The notes below the pieces were generated by a model that worked only from the letters and a program-made list of their open reading frames with translations, was not told the DNA's origin and searched no databases. A stretch of 16,235 bases of DNA, from positions 1 to 16,235 of the forward strand of contig JACQUF010000352.1 of the NCBI GenBank assembly GCA_016210435.1, given 5' to 3'. Origin of the DNA: Chloroflexota bacterium. GTDB lineage: Bacteria > Chloroflexota > Dehalococcoidia > Lucifugimonadales > Lucifugimonadaceae. This document shows, piece after piece, positions 6,064 through 12,887 of the stretch; position 1 is the stretch's first letter, and each line of letters begins with the position of its first letter. The translations under genes were made by a program, and so were the position numbers.

Positions 6064-7782
6064 TTGAAGAGCCGCGATTTTGTAGTCAGGTTCGCCGGCG
6101 AAGGCGGGCAAGGCGTCGTCACATCCGCCGACGCTCTTGCCAGGGCAGCGGCTCAGGTCGGATATCGCGTCTACACCTTCGCCACATTCCCTTCCCAGAT
6201 CCTCGGCGGTCCAACCTGGACCCAGGTCAGGATCTCGAACGAACCAGTCCTGAGCCAGGGCGATCAGCTCGACATCCTCGTCGCCTTCAACCGCTACGCC
6301 TACGACCACCACGTAGGCGAGCTCCGCAAGGGTGGCGTAGTGATCTACAACTCCGAAGATTTCATCCTCGGTGAAAACGGGGACCGTCGCTTCGGGATCG
6401 CAGTCGACCAGATCGCAAAGTCGGTCAATAACCCGCGCGCAGCGAACATGGTTGTCATCGGGGCCGTGGCGCAGCTTGTAGAAATGCCCCTCCGCTACCT
6501 GGAAGACTTCGTGAAAAAGCGCTTCAGCCGGGGCCGCGCGGAAGATGCTCAAGTCATCGAATCAAACATCCTCGCCCTGGCCGCGGGCGCGGCCACGGCC
6601 ATGGGAAGCGGCTTCCACCTCGCCGAACTGGAGCCGCCAAAACCGCCGCAATATGAACAGATCCTCTTGCGGGGAAACGAAGCGGTTGCACTCGGCGCGA
6701 TGGCAGCCGGTCTGAATTTCTACGTTGGTTACCCGATCTCTCCTGCAACGACGATCCTCGTGTGGATGGAGAACAATCTCGTCGGAAAGGGACGCTTCGT
6801 CCACCAGGTCTCCTCGGAAATCGAAGCGATCAGCGCGATCGTGGGGGCGGGTTACGCCGGCGGAAAGTCAATGACCGCCACGGCCGGCCCAGGCTTCTCC
6901 TTGATGAGCGAGGGACTGGGCCTCGCATGGATGGCTGAGATCCCGTGCGTCGTCGTTGATGTCCAGCGAGGCGGACCCGCGACCGGGCTGCCCACGAAGA
7001 CCGAACAGTCGGACCTGCAGACCGTCCTGCACCCTGCGCACGGCGACGTCAAGTTGCCGGTGATCGCCCCGGGAAGCGTTGAAGAGTGCTTCTACGCGGC
7101 TGCCCATGCGCTCAACTGGGCGGAACGGTATCAGGGGCCGGTCGTCCTGCTCAGTGAAATGGCCCTTGCCGAGCGATCGCAGAATATCCGCAAGCCTGAC
7201 CTGGCGAAGGTCAGCGCTGAGCGCCGTTCCATCTATGTGGGCATGAATGGGTATCAGCGATATGATGCGAACGAGCTTTCGCCCATGCCGCTACCCGGCG
7301 GGCCAGGCGCGTATGTCGCCAACGGCTCCGAGCACGATGGCTGGGGCGATACCACCCACCTCCCCGAGAGACACATCCGGGGCACCGAGCGCAGGTTCTC
7401 CAAGCTCGGCCTGCTTGATGACGGCACATTCGAGACCGAGGATGCCGATCTCCCGGTCGTGATGATGCCCTGGGGTGGGTCAAAGGGCCCGGCCCGGGAA
7501 GCCTACGAGCAACTTCGCGCAAGGGGGGTGAAGATCGGCTGGGTATACACGATGTACCTTCATCCGATGCCTTCAAAGCTTCACAAGCTGCTGCGCGAAA
7601 AAGAGCTTGTGATCATCCCTGAGCTCAATTTCCAGGGGCAGTGGTCGTCGATTCTCCGGTCCGACGGCATTCGCGCCGAATCGATCCGTCAATACAGCGG
7701 GCTTCCGTTCAGGGCAGACGAGTTAGCAGAAAAGCTCATGGCCCGCATCAGGCAAGGTCAGGAAAGGAAAGTCCACGCATGA
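6064..7782 (+). CDS. korA: 2-oxoacid:ferredoxin oxidoreductase, fused gamma-alpha subunit
   Basis: The 572-residue subunit joins a gamma domain (about 4-180, with FAGEGGQGVVTSADAL and FPSQILGGPTW) to an alpha, pyrimidine-binding domain (from about 200). The alpha part has GNEAVALGAMAAG, YPISPATT (223-230), and VQRGGPATGLPTKTEQSDL. With KorB it oxidatively decarboxylates a 2-oxoacid, most often 2-oxoglutarate, to acyl-CoA and passes electrons to ferredoxin in the cytoplasm; the reaction can run in reverse in carbon fixation. TTG 6064 is chosen because GGAGG (6054-6058) lies 5 nt upstream; TTG 6052 in frame would put that site inside the gene. The stop overlaps the korB start as ATGA. No separate ferredoxin-like delta subunit is adjacent. 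The substrate is inferred from family resemblance, and pyruvate or branched-chain 2-oxoacids cannot be excluded. Confidence 0.88.
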   Translation: MKSRDFVVRFAGEGGQGVVTSADALARAAAQVGYRVYTFATFPSQILGGPTWTQVRISNEPVLSQGDQLDILVAFNRYAYDHHVGELRKGGVVIYNSEDFILGENGDRRFGIAVDQIAKSVNNPRAANMVVIGAVAQLVEMPLRYLEDFVKKRFSRGRAEDAQVIESNILALAAGAATAMGSGFHLAELEPPKPPQYEQILLRGNEAVALGAMAAGLNFYVGYPISPATTILVWMENNLVGKGRFVHQVSSEIEAISAIVGAGYAGGKSMTATAGPGFSLMSEGLGLAWMAEIPCVVVDVQRGGPATGLPTKTEQSDLQTVLHPAHGDVKLPVIAPGSVEECFYAAAHALNWAERYQGPVVLLSEMALAERSQNIRKPDLAKVSAERRSIYVGMNGYQRYDANELSPMPLPGGPGAYVANGSEHDGWGDTTHLPERHIRGTERRFSKLGLLDDGTFETEDADLPVVMMPWGGSKGPAREAYEQLRARGVKIGWVYTMYLHPMPSKLHKLLREKELVIIPELNFQGQWSSILRSDGIRAESIRQYSGLPFRADELAEKLMARIRQGQERKVHA

Positions 7783-8642
7783 GCGCAAAAAACCCCGAGT
7801 ACGACTTCAAGTGGTGCCCGGGCTGCGGAGACTTCGGCGTGCGCCGCGCGCTCGAGTTCGCCCTGATCGCCCGGTGCCAGAAGTACGAATTGCCGATGAC
7901 GACGAATGTGGTGGTGGCAGGGATCGGGTGTTCCGGCAACCTCGTTCATCTTCTCGAAGGTGAACAGCCCTTCGGGATCCACGGCATTCACGGTCGAACC
8001 TTGCCCCTGGCATTCGGCGTAAAGATGGCGCGGCCGGAACTCAACGTCGTCGTAGTGGCAGGCGATGGCGACTTCCTGAGCATCGGCGCAGAGCATGTCG
8101 GCCCGCAGGCCCAGCGCAACCTGAACATCACCTGCGTCGTGATGGACAACGGCGTCTACGGCCTCACAAAGGGCCAGAGTTCGCCGACCACCGATATCGG
8201 GGTGAAGACGAGTTCGACCCCGTACGGCAAGATCGAAGATTCCGTGAAACCGCTATCGCTTTACCTCGAGCTGGGCGTGTCCTTCATCGCCTCCCACTTT
8301 TCGAGCAAGCCGAAGGAGCTCGCGTCGCTGATAGAACAGGCGATGGATCACAAGGGCCTGGCAATCGTGCATGTGCAATCGCCATGCACGACCTACAACG
8401 ACACGTACGAGCTGCTCAAGGGACACAAGGCCAAGGGCATAGAGCCGATGGCGGTTCCTGTCCCTGATGGCTACGACCCTACTGACCGCAAGCAGGTCGA
8501 AGAACTTCTCGAGAAGACGACGATCCCGATCGGCGTCATTTACAAAAACGAGCGGCCGACGATGGACGTGCGTTTCGCGGCGATGGTCGGCAAGGTAAAA
8601 GAGCGGAACGTGGAGTCGCTGCTCAAGTCGTACGCGCTCTAG
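7779..8642 (+). CDS. korB: 2-oxoacid:ferredoxin oxidoreductase, beta subunit
   Basis: The 287-residue beta subunit binds thiamine diphosphate and one [4Fe-4S] cluster. WCPGCG supplies C13 and C16; C51 (GIGCSGN) and C203 (SPCTTYN) are the other expected ligands, the same pattern as in the two-subunit Sulfolobus oxidoreductases. The thiamine diphosphate/Mg site is GDGDF (95-99) followed by DNGVYGLTKGQ (123-133). HGRTLPLAFG (71-80) is typical of the family. The frame is open far upstream, but ATG 7779 fits: it overlaps the korA stop by 4 bp, has AGGAAAGG upstream, and is followed at once by the family's normal N-terminus. It forms the catalytic heterodimer with the korA product. Confidence 0.92.
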   Translation: MSAKNPEYDFKWCPGCGDFGVRRALEFALIARCQKYELPMTTNVVVAGIGCSGNLVHLLEGEQPFGIHGIHGRTLPLAFGVKMARPELNVVVVAGDGDFLSIGAEHVGPQAQRNLNITCVVMDNGVYGLTKGQSSPTTDIGVKTSSTPYGKIEDSVKPLSLYLELGVSFIASHFSSKPKELASLIEQAMDHKGLAIVHVQSPCTTYNDTYELLKGHKAKGIEPMAVPVPDGYDPTDRKQVEELLEKTTIPIGVIYKNERPTMDVRFAAMVGKVKERNVESLLKSYAL

Positions 8643-8646
8643 CCTG

Positions 8647-8663
8647 GCCTCTCTCCGAGAGGC
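8647..8663 (+). terminator. Hairpin just after korB
   Basis: GCCTCTC and GAGAGGC form a 7-bp perfect stem with a 3-nt loop, starting 5 nt after the korB stop. No T-run follows, so it is at best an atypical intrinsic terminator or a 3'-end stabiliser. Confidence 0.45.
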
Positions 8664-8738
8664 GGACATTTCCGGGGTTAGCCGCCCCGTCTTCCCGGAT
8701 CTTGCCGAGGCACTGACGTATCGCCCCATTGGAATCCG

Positions 8739-8755
8739 CGGAGGCGTCCCCTCCG
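8739..8755. terminator. Second hairpin in the korB/plsY convergent spacer
   Basis: CGGAGG and CCTCCG form a 6-bp stem around CGTCC. Smaller GC hairpins lie at 8673-8689 (CGGGG/CCCCG) and 8784-8797 (CCGCC/GGCGG). The whole 175-bp spacer between the converging genes is hairpin-rich and appears to hold no gene. A bidirectional termination role is inferred. Confidence 0.35.
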
Positions 8756-8817
8756 ACCGCGGGCGATCTTGCCGGGTGGCTTACCGCCGTCTGGGCGGAT
8801 GACAGACTGGCAGCCAG

Positions 8818-9498
8818 CTAGCGCTGCTGTCGCTCCAGGTACTCGGATTCCTCGTCCCCGGACTGCTCGCGCCCCCGGTCAGCAGCGGATGCGGCAACCG
8901 GGTGTCGCCGGTGGTATACGAGGCTGTGGAGCAAGATCGCGGCGCAGAGCACGGTGATGCCGAGGACCATGCCCTTGTCCACATTCGCCCAGTCCGCCTG
9001 CGAGATCGCGAGGAATGCCGCATAGCCGGCCAGGCCGCCCCAGAGCGTGGGATGCGCGGCGCTGTGCCACCTCCACAGGACAAACGCGGCAACTGCGAAT
9101 GGAATAGCCACGGCAAAGGGGGCGAGCACCATCGCGATGCCAACCCCCGTGACCACGCCGTCACCGCCCTTGAACCACGTGAAAAACGAGTTCCAGTGCC
9201 CCATCGTCGTGGCAAGCGCCGGGACCAGGAGCCAGGCGCCGCTGATCCCGAGCCACATCGCGAACAGCATCGCCAGCGCGCCCTTCCCGATATCGCCGAA
9301 GAAAACGACTGCGGCGGCACGCGGTCCAATGTGCCGGAAGATGTTGGTCGCGCCCGCCTGCCCGCTGCCAATCTTGAAGATATTCACGCCGTTGAGCTTG
9401 CCGACGACGTACGCGAGCGGCAGCGCGCCCAGGAAATATCCTGAGAGCGCGGCGATACCAAGATGGAGCAGTGGAGGAGCCTGGATCACTGGCATCAC
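8818..9498 (-). CDS. plsY: Glycerol-3-phosphate acyltransferase PlsY
   Basis: The 226-residue membrane protein resembles PlsY, which transfers an acyl group from acyl-phosphate to sn-glycerol 3-phosphate to make lysophosphatidate at the inner membrane. Family motifs are the first loop SGYFLGALPLAYVVGK (19-34), GSGQAGATN (44-52; usually GSGNxGATN), DIGKGALA (69-76), and GHWNSFFTWFKGGDGVVT (100-117). The last carries Asp where the usual GGKG motif has Lys. Hydrophobic segments are spaced for a multi-span protein. A polar tail of about 25 residues follows the last span. GTG 9498 and the next codon ATG 9495 are both possible starts. A 10-bp palindrome TCAGGCCTGA (9502-9511) lies just upstream and contains the only AGG-like ribosome-binding sequence. 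It follows ccmE by 71 bp and is probably cotranscribed. Confidence 0.85.
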   Translation of the reverse strand: MMPVIQAPPLLHLGIAALSGYFLGALPLAYVVGKLNGVNIFKIGSGQAGATNIFRHIGPRAAAVVFFGDIGKGALAMLFAMWLGISGAWLLVPALATTMGHWNSFFTWFKGGDGVVTGVGIAMVLAPFAVAIPFAVAAFVLWRWHSAAHPTLWGGLAGYAAFLAISQADWANVDKGMVLGITVLCAAILLHSLVYHRRHPVAASAADRGREQSGDEESEYLERQQR

Positions 9499-9569
9499 AA
9501 ATCAGGCCTGACTAACCGGAACGCCCACATGAAAGAATACCATCGGGATTCGGAACACCGAAGGTCGCG

Positions 9570-10094
9570 CTACGTACCGGAAGCTTTGTAGGTCTCGGTC
9601 GTGTACGGCGCCTGTTGCCCACTCTCCTCGAGCGCAATGTACTTCGACGGGCACTTGACGATGAGCGTCTCGGTATCGAAGAACCGCTGGTCCGTGTACT
9701 TCCCCTCAAGGATGATCTCGGAGTGCTCGTTGAAAAAGATCTGGCCGACTTCTCCGCGGTACGCCACGGGAAGCAGGTGACCGGACTGATCCCGCAGCTG
9801 GAACCTGACGTCGAGAGGGTCTGAACTGCGCTCAAATGAGCCGGGCACAAGCTTGCCCGCTACGCGAACCAGGCGACCATCGGCAGTCGGGCCCCGTGCC
9901 TCTAGCTCGCCCACGGTCAGGTAATAAACGGTGGCGCTCCTGAATGCGAGGAACGCGAAATAAGCCAGCGCGCCTACGAAGAGCAGCGCTGCCAGCGCCA
10001 GTCGAACCCGCGGCGAAAGAAGTGTCGTAGACCTTGCCCCGGAGTCCTTTGGCGCTACCCGGGGTGACATTTCTGGGGATTCAGTGGTGGACAC
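9570..10094 (-). CDS. ccmE: Cytochrome c maturation protein CcmE, Cys-type (CxxxY) heme chaperone
   Basis: The 174-residue protein has an N-terminal membrane anchor (about 29-51) and an extracytoplasmic OB-fold domain. Conserved parts are YYLTVGEL, RVAGKLVPGSF, LPVAYRGEVGQIFF, and ILEGKY. CcmE carries heme covalently between CcmC and the ligation machinery. In the common form the heme-binding residue is His in an HxxxY motif. Here the codon at 9651-9653 is TGC, giving KCPSKY with Cys148 and Tyr152, the CxxxY variant known from Desulfovibrio and archaea. GTG 10094, 13 nt after the ccmD stop, is taken as the start; ATG 10070 is an alternative with no better ribosome-binding site. The frame is open further upstream but would run through ccmD. 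Confidence 0.85.
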   Translation of the reverse strand: MSTTESPEMSPRVAPKDSGARSTTLLSPRVRLALAALLFVGALAYFAFLAFRSATVYYLTVGELEARGPTADGRLVRVAGKLVPGSFERSSDPLDVRFQLRDQSGHLLPVAYRGEVGQIFFNEHSEIILEGKYTDQRFFDTETLIVKCPSKYIALEESGQQAPYTTETYKASGT

Positions 10095-10107
10095 TTGGCA
10101 GATCTCT

Positions 10108-10392
10108 TCAGGCGGCGCGGCCCCGGTCTTCCAGCATTTGCCGCAACTGCTTGATCTCTCGTTCGAGCTCTCGCTGCCGGCGCGAGATGAGAAAGATGTA
10201 GGCGAAGAATCCCGCCCACGTAATGGCGTAGATGGCGAACAGATATCCGAGGTTCGTGTTGGGGTTCGTCTCCTGCTGCGCGGCCCGGGCAACCTCGCTG
10301 GTCTGTGGCTCTCCAGATGCCATTGCCATCGCAGCGGTCGCCACGAGGGCCATCAATGCGATCACGAGCGCCGCGCCGGCCCTGATCTTCAC
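10108..10392 (-). CDS. ccmD: CcmD family small membrane protein
   Basis: The 94-residue protein starts with a signal-like hydrophobic segment (about 5-25). After a polar linker comes a second membrane span beginning NLGYLFAIYAITWAGFFAYI. A charged, helical tail RRQRELEREIKQLRQML follows, with the arrangement of CcmD-family proteins. CcmD helps release holo-CcmE from the CcmABC complex. It is longer than the approximately 60-70 residues of the proteobacterial protein because of the extra N-terminal segment, which may be a cleaved signal peptide. The start is GTG, separated by one base from the ccmC stop, with GGGAAGGG (10399-10406, complement) 6 nt upstream. Its position between ccmC and ccmE supports the call, since the sequence itself is weakly diagnostic. 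Confidence 0.75.
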   Translation of the reverse strand: MKIRAGAALVIALMALVATAAMAMASGEPQTSEVARAAQQETNPNTNLGYLFAIYAITWAGFFAYIFLISRRQRELEREIKQLRQMLEDRGRAA

Positions 10393-10393
10393 G

Positions 10394-11170
10394 CTAAACC
10401 CTTCCCGCGGCCAGCACGTCCGCCCGAGAGGCAGATGCGCCCCTGGCTGATATCAGGCTCGCGTCTCGAGACAGCGCTTCGACCGCGGCCTCCGCGCGCC
10501 GGACGCGGTAGCGCTCGACGAGCATGTAGCTGTAAGCGGATACGATTGCGATCATTGAGACCAGCAGCGTCCATCCCATCTCGGAAGTCATGCTGCCTTC
10601 TGCGCCCGGGCCCGCGATCCGCCCGGGATGCGCGGTGCGCCACAGGTCCGCGGCGAAGTAGATGATTGGCGCGTCGATTGCACCGATGATGCCCACGATT
10701 GCGGCAAGCCGGGCGCCCTGGCCGCCTGCAGGGGCATAGGCGCGCAGCATCAGATACCCGACGAAGATGAACCACAGGATCAGCGTCGTCGTGAGCTTGG
10801 CGTCCCAGGTCCACCAGACGTTCCAGATCGGGCGGGCCCATATCGAACCGGTTATGAGCGTGAGAGCGCCCACGAGCACGCCGGTTTCCGCGCTGGCGTG
10901 AGCGAACCAGTCCCACCGCGCCCGGTTCGTGACCAGGTACGTGACGCTTCCGATGGCGACAAGCACAACAGCAACCAGCGAAATGATCGCAATGGGTACG
11001 TGGAAATAGAGCGCTCTCTGGATGACGCCGAGGTTGGCTTCAGTGGGCACCCAGATGAAGATCATCCAGAGGGTAATCGCCATCAGAGCCGCGTTCGCGG
11101 CGAGCCAAATTGACCGCCCTGGAACAGTGCCGCGCAAAGGGGTTTCTCCGCTATGGAAGACTATGTGCAT
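10394..11170 (-). CDS. ccmC: Heme exporter/handling protein CcmC
   Basis: The 258-residue integral membrane protein carries the tryptophan-rich heme-handling motif as WNVWWTWD (116-123) and two histidines in the positions expected for axial heme ligands (H57 in YFHVP and H181 in TAHP). About six membrane spans are visible. CcmC presents heme to CcmE on the outer face of the cytoplasmic membrane. The last 35 residues are polar and alanine-rich, longer than usual. ATG 11170 has no good ribosome-binding site; TTG 11137, preceded by GGAG at a 7-nt spacing, is an alternative that would still leave the first span intact. It is separated from ccmB by a 123-bp spacer with a repeat, unlike the other tightly packed ccm junctions. 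Confidence 0.92.
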   Translation of the reverse strand: MHIVFHSGETPLRGTVPGRSIWLAANAALMAITLWMIFIWVPTEANLGVIQRALYFHVPIAIISLVAVVLVAIGSVTYLVTNRARWDWFAHASAETGVLVGALTLITGSIWARPIWNVWWTWDAKLTTTLILWFIFVGYLMLRAYAPAGGQGARLAAIVGIIGAIDAPIIYFAADLWRTAHPGRIAGPGAEGSMTSEMGWTLLVSMIAIVSAYSYMLVERYRVRRAEAAVEALSRDASLISARGASASRADVLAAGRV

Positions 11171-11216
11171 CCTATCACAATCAGGTGCGATTTCCGGTCC
11201 GGATCCGGGATCTCAG

Positions 11217-11293
11217 GGCCGAGGTTCTCAGGCCAAGGGCCGAGGGCTGGAATGCTGAACCTGGAACCTTGGCCCTGGGCCCTCGGCCCTCCC
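11217..11293. repeat. Heptad-phased inverted repeat between ccmB and ccmC
   Basis: AGGGCCGAGGGC (11236-11247) and GCCCTCGGCCCT (11279-11290) form a 12-bp perfect inverted repeat with a 31-nt loop. GGCCAAGG (11231-11238) can instead pair with CCTTGGCC (11267-11274), so two structures compete. Much of the element reads in 7-nt units: GGCCGAG and GGCCAAG on the left, and from 11257 to 11291 five units of the form G-(A/G)-(A/C)-CCT-N. It ends right at the ccmB stop. No T-run follows on either strand, so it is not a classical terminator. Confidence 0.75.
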
Positions 11294-11965
11294 TCAATCC
11301 TCCAGAACAAAATGGAACAGGACTGCGGCGGCGACAAAGAAAACGATGTCGAATACAGCCGTCAGCTGAATCCACTGGGCTGCGTCCGACCAGCTGCCGC
11401 CCTCGGCGACCCGCGCGGTCGCCTCGACTGCCGCGATCAGCAACGGTGATATCACCGGTAGAAACAGGACCGGCAGCATGATCTCCCGGGAGCGCGTATT
11501 CACCGCCATTGCGGCGAACGCCGTCCCCGCCGCGCTGAACCCGAACGTCGCCATGGCTGCGATGACCGCGGTCTCGACCCGGAGGATGTCGACGTCAAAC
11601 AGCACAGTGAACACCGGGAAGAGCACCGCTTCCGCGATCAGCATGAAGACCAGGCTGCCGAGCGCCTTGCCAAAGAACAGCGTGTCCCGGCTCACCGGCG
11701 CCAGCATCAGGCCATCCAGCGCATCGCGATCCTTTTCGATGATGAATGCCCGGTTCATCCCGATTACGCCGGCGAACGCGACCGCTACCCACAGGATGCC
11801 CGGCCCGACCACAAAACGGTTCACCGGGGTCAGCTCAACCGCGAAATTGAAGATGACGAGCACCAGGAGCGAAAAGACGAGCAACGAGACGACGATGTCC
11901 CGGTTCCTGAATTCGAGCAGGAGGTCCTTGCGAGCAATCGCCCAGATTGGCCCCAGTACGCCCAC
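11294..11965 (-). CDS. ccmB: Heme exporter permease CcmB
   Basis: The 223-residue protein has the usual CcmB length and about six hydrophobic spans. The N-terminal PIWAIARKDLLLEFRNRD and the FIIEKDRDALDGLMLAPVSR loop (about 75-94) are typical. CcmB is the membrane partner of the CcmA ATPase in the CcmABCD complex that frees holo-CcmE for heme delivery. The start is GTG 11965, two bases after the ccmA stop, with only a weak GAG upstream, so translation is probably coupled to ccmA. It is followed by the repeat-bearing spacer rather than directly by ccmC. Confidence 0.93.
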   Translation of the reverse strand: MGVLGPIWAIARKDLLLEFRNRDIVVSLLVFSLLVLVIFNFAVELTPVNRFVVGPGILWVAVAFAGVIGMNRAFIIEKDRDALDGLMLAPVSRDTLFFGKALGSLVFMLIAEAVLFPVFTVLFDVDILRVETAVIAAMATFGFSAAGTAFAAMAVNTRSREIMLPVLFLPVISPLLIAAVEATARVAEGGSWSDAAQWIQLTAVFDIVFFVAAAVLFHFVLED

Positions 11966-11967
11966 GC

Positions 11968-12687
11968 TCAGTTCGGCTCAGCGTACCGGGCGTAGATGTC
12001 GCGAAGCGTGGCGGAGTCAAGTCCGGTTCTTGGTTGGTCGAAAACGATGTGCCCGCGAGCGAGGATTACGAGGCGGTCGCCCAGTGCCAGCCCCCGATCG
12101 ACCGAGTGTGTCGTGACGACCGCCGAGCCGCCATTCGCCTTGTGATCGCTGAGGACCCGCTCGAAGAGGCCCACGGCGACCTGGTCCAACCCGCTTTCCG
12201 GCTCGTCCAGGACCAGCAAGCTGGGCCGGTGGAGCAGGGCCCGCGCGAGCGCGACCCGCTTCTGAAGTCCGTGCGAGAGCGTGCGGACGCGGTCGCCGAG
12301 CCGCCGGTCGATGTCGAGCTGCCGCGCGACCGCGCCTGCCCTGGCTTCCCGCCCCGGCATTCGAAACATCCGCGCCGCGAAATGCAGGTTCTCGCGAACG
12401 GTCAGATCGCCGTAGAGCATTGCAGAGTGAGTCACGACGCCGGTCGTCCTGCGGACCTCTTCTGGCTGGCTGGCGATGTCGAAACCGTTGACCAGTGCCT
12501 TGCCGGAGTCGGCCCGGGTCAGCGTCGCCAGTATCCGCAGAAACGTTGTCTTGCCGGCGCCGTTGGCGCCAAGCATCACCAGGATCTGGCCGGCGGGCAT
12601 CGCCAGGTCGAGATTCTGTAGAACGGCGGTCCGGCCGAAGGCCTTGGCCAACGATTGGACGGCGATAGCTTGCGTCTGGTCCGTCAC
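11968..12687 (-). CDS. ccmA: Heme exporter ATPase CcmA
   Basis: The 239-residue ABC ATPase has Walker A GANGAGKTT (about 40-48), signature LSHGLQKR, Walker B LLVLDEP followed by the D-loop SGLD, and the switch His in VVTTHSV. This protein energises the CcmABCD complex. The start is GTG 12687 with GGGA upstream at short spacing. The frame is open for another 44 codons, but that part has no ABC similarity and the fold begins only at AIAVQSLAKAFG. It heads a leftward operon with ccmB, ccmC, ccmD, ccmE and plsY. No promoter of recognisable quality was found in the 200 bp that separate it from the divergent response regulator. Its GTG overlaps the TGA of a short upstream open frame. Confidence 0.92.
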   Translation of the reverse strand: MTDQTQAIAVQSLAKAFGRTAVLQNLDLAMPAGQILVMLGANGAGKTTFLRILATLTRADSGKALVNGFDIASQPEEVRRTTGVVTHSAMLYGDLTVRENLHFAARMFRMPGREARAGAVARQLDIDRRLGDRVRTLSHGLQKRVALARALLHRPSLLVLDEPESGLDQVAVGLFERVLSDHKANGGSAVVTTHSVDRGLALGDRLVILARGHIVFDQPRTGLDSATLRDIYARYAEPN

Positions 12688-12779
12688 CTTTCCCGCTCGA
12701 TTGCAAATCCGTAGCTGGCTTTCCGGGTGCCGCCGATCCCGCCGTACGTTAGCACGTGGTTCTGGCCGATCCAGGACAT
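12684..12779 (-). CDS. Possible 31-residue leader peptide before ccmA
   Basis: A short frame starts at ATG 12779, preceded by GGGGTGAG at a very short spacing. Its TGA stop overlaps the ccmA GTG start (GTGA). Its product begins MSWIGQNHV and ends AIERER, is rich in Gly and Arg, and matches nothing I recognise. A stop lies two codons upstream, so it is not part of a larger gene. Only the start/stop overlap and ribosome-binding-like sequence support it. It could be translated to couple ccmA or may be chance. Confidence 0.25.
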   Translation of the reverse strand: MSWIGQNHVLTYGGIGGTRKASYGFAIERER

Positions 12780-12887
12780 AGCTCACCCCGAAATTCAACT
12801 CGTCGACTACCGGGGCCACCCTCAGCGCCCACTAAGGTTGGTTCCGTGGCAGAGCCAGACGGTGAGGTTATCGCTTAGAGGTGACCA

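Noticed and set aside
5763..6122. 119-codon minus-strand frame across the Nudix/korA intergenic region
   Set aside because: It would start inside korA and run through the korA promoter. Its product has no domain resemblance and low-quality composition, and no ribosome-binding site was seen.
11947..12621. 224-codon plus-strand frame opposite ccmA
   Set aside because: ccmA has complete Walker and signature motifs; this frame is its antisense shadow.
12688..12819. 44-codon N-terminal extension of ccmA
   Set aside because: The added residues have no ABC-ATPase similarity, and the normal CcmA N-terminus begins just after GTG 12687.
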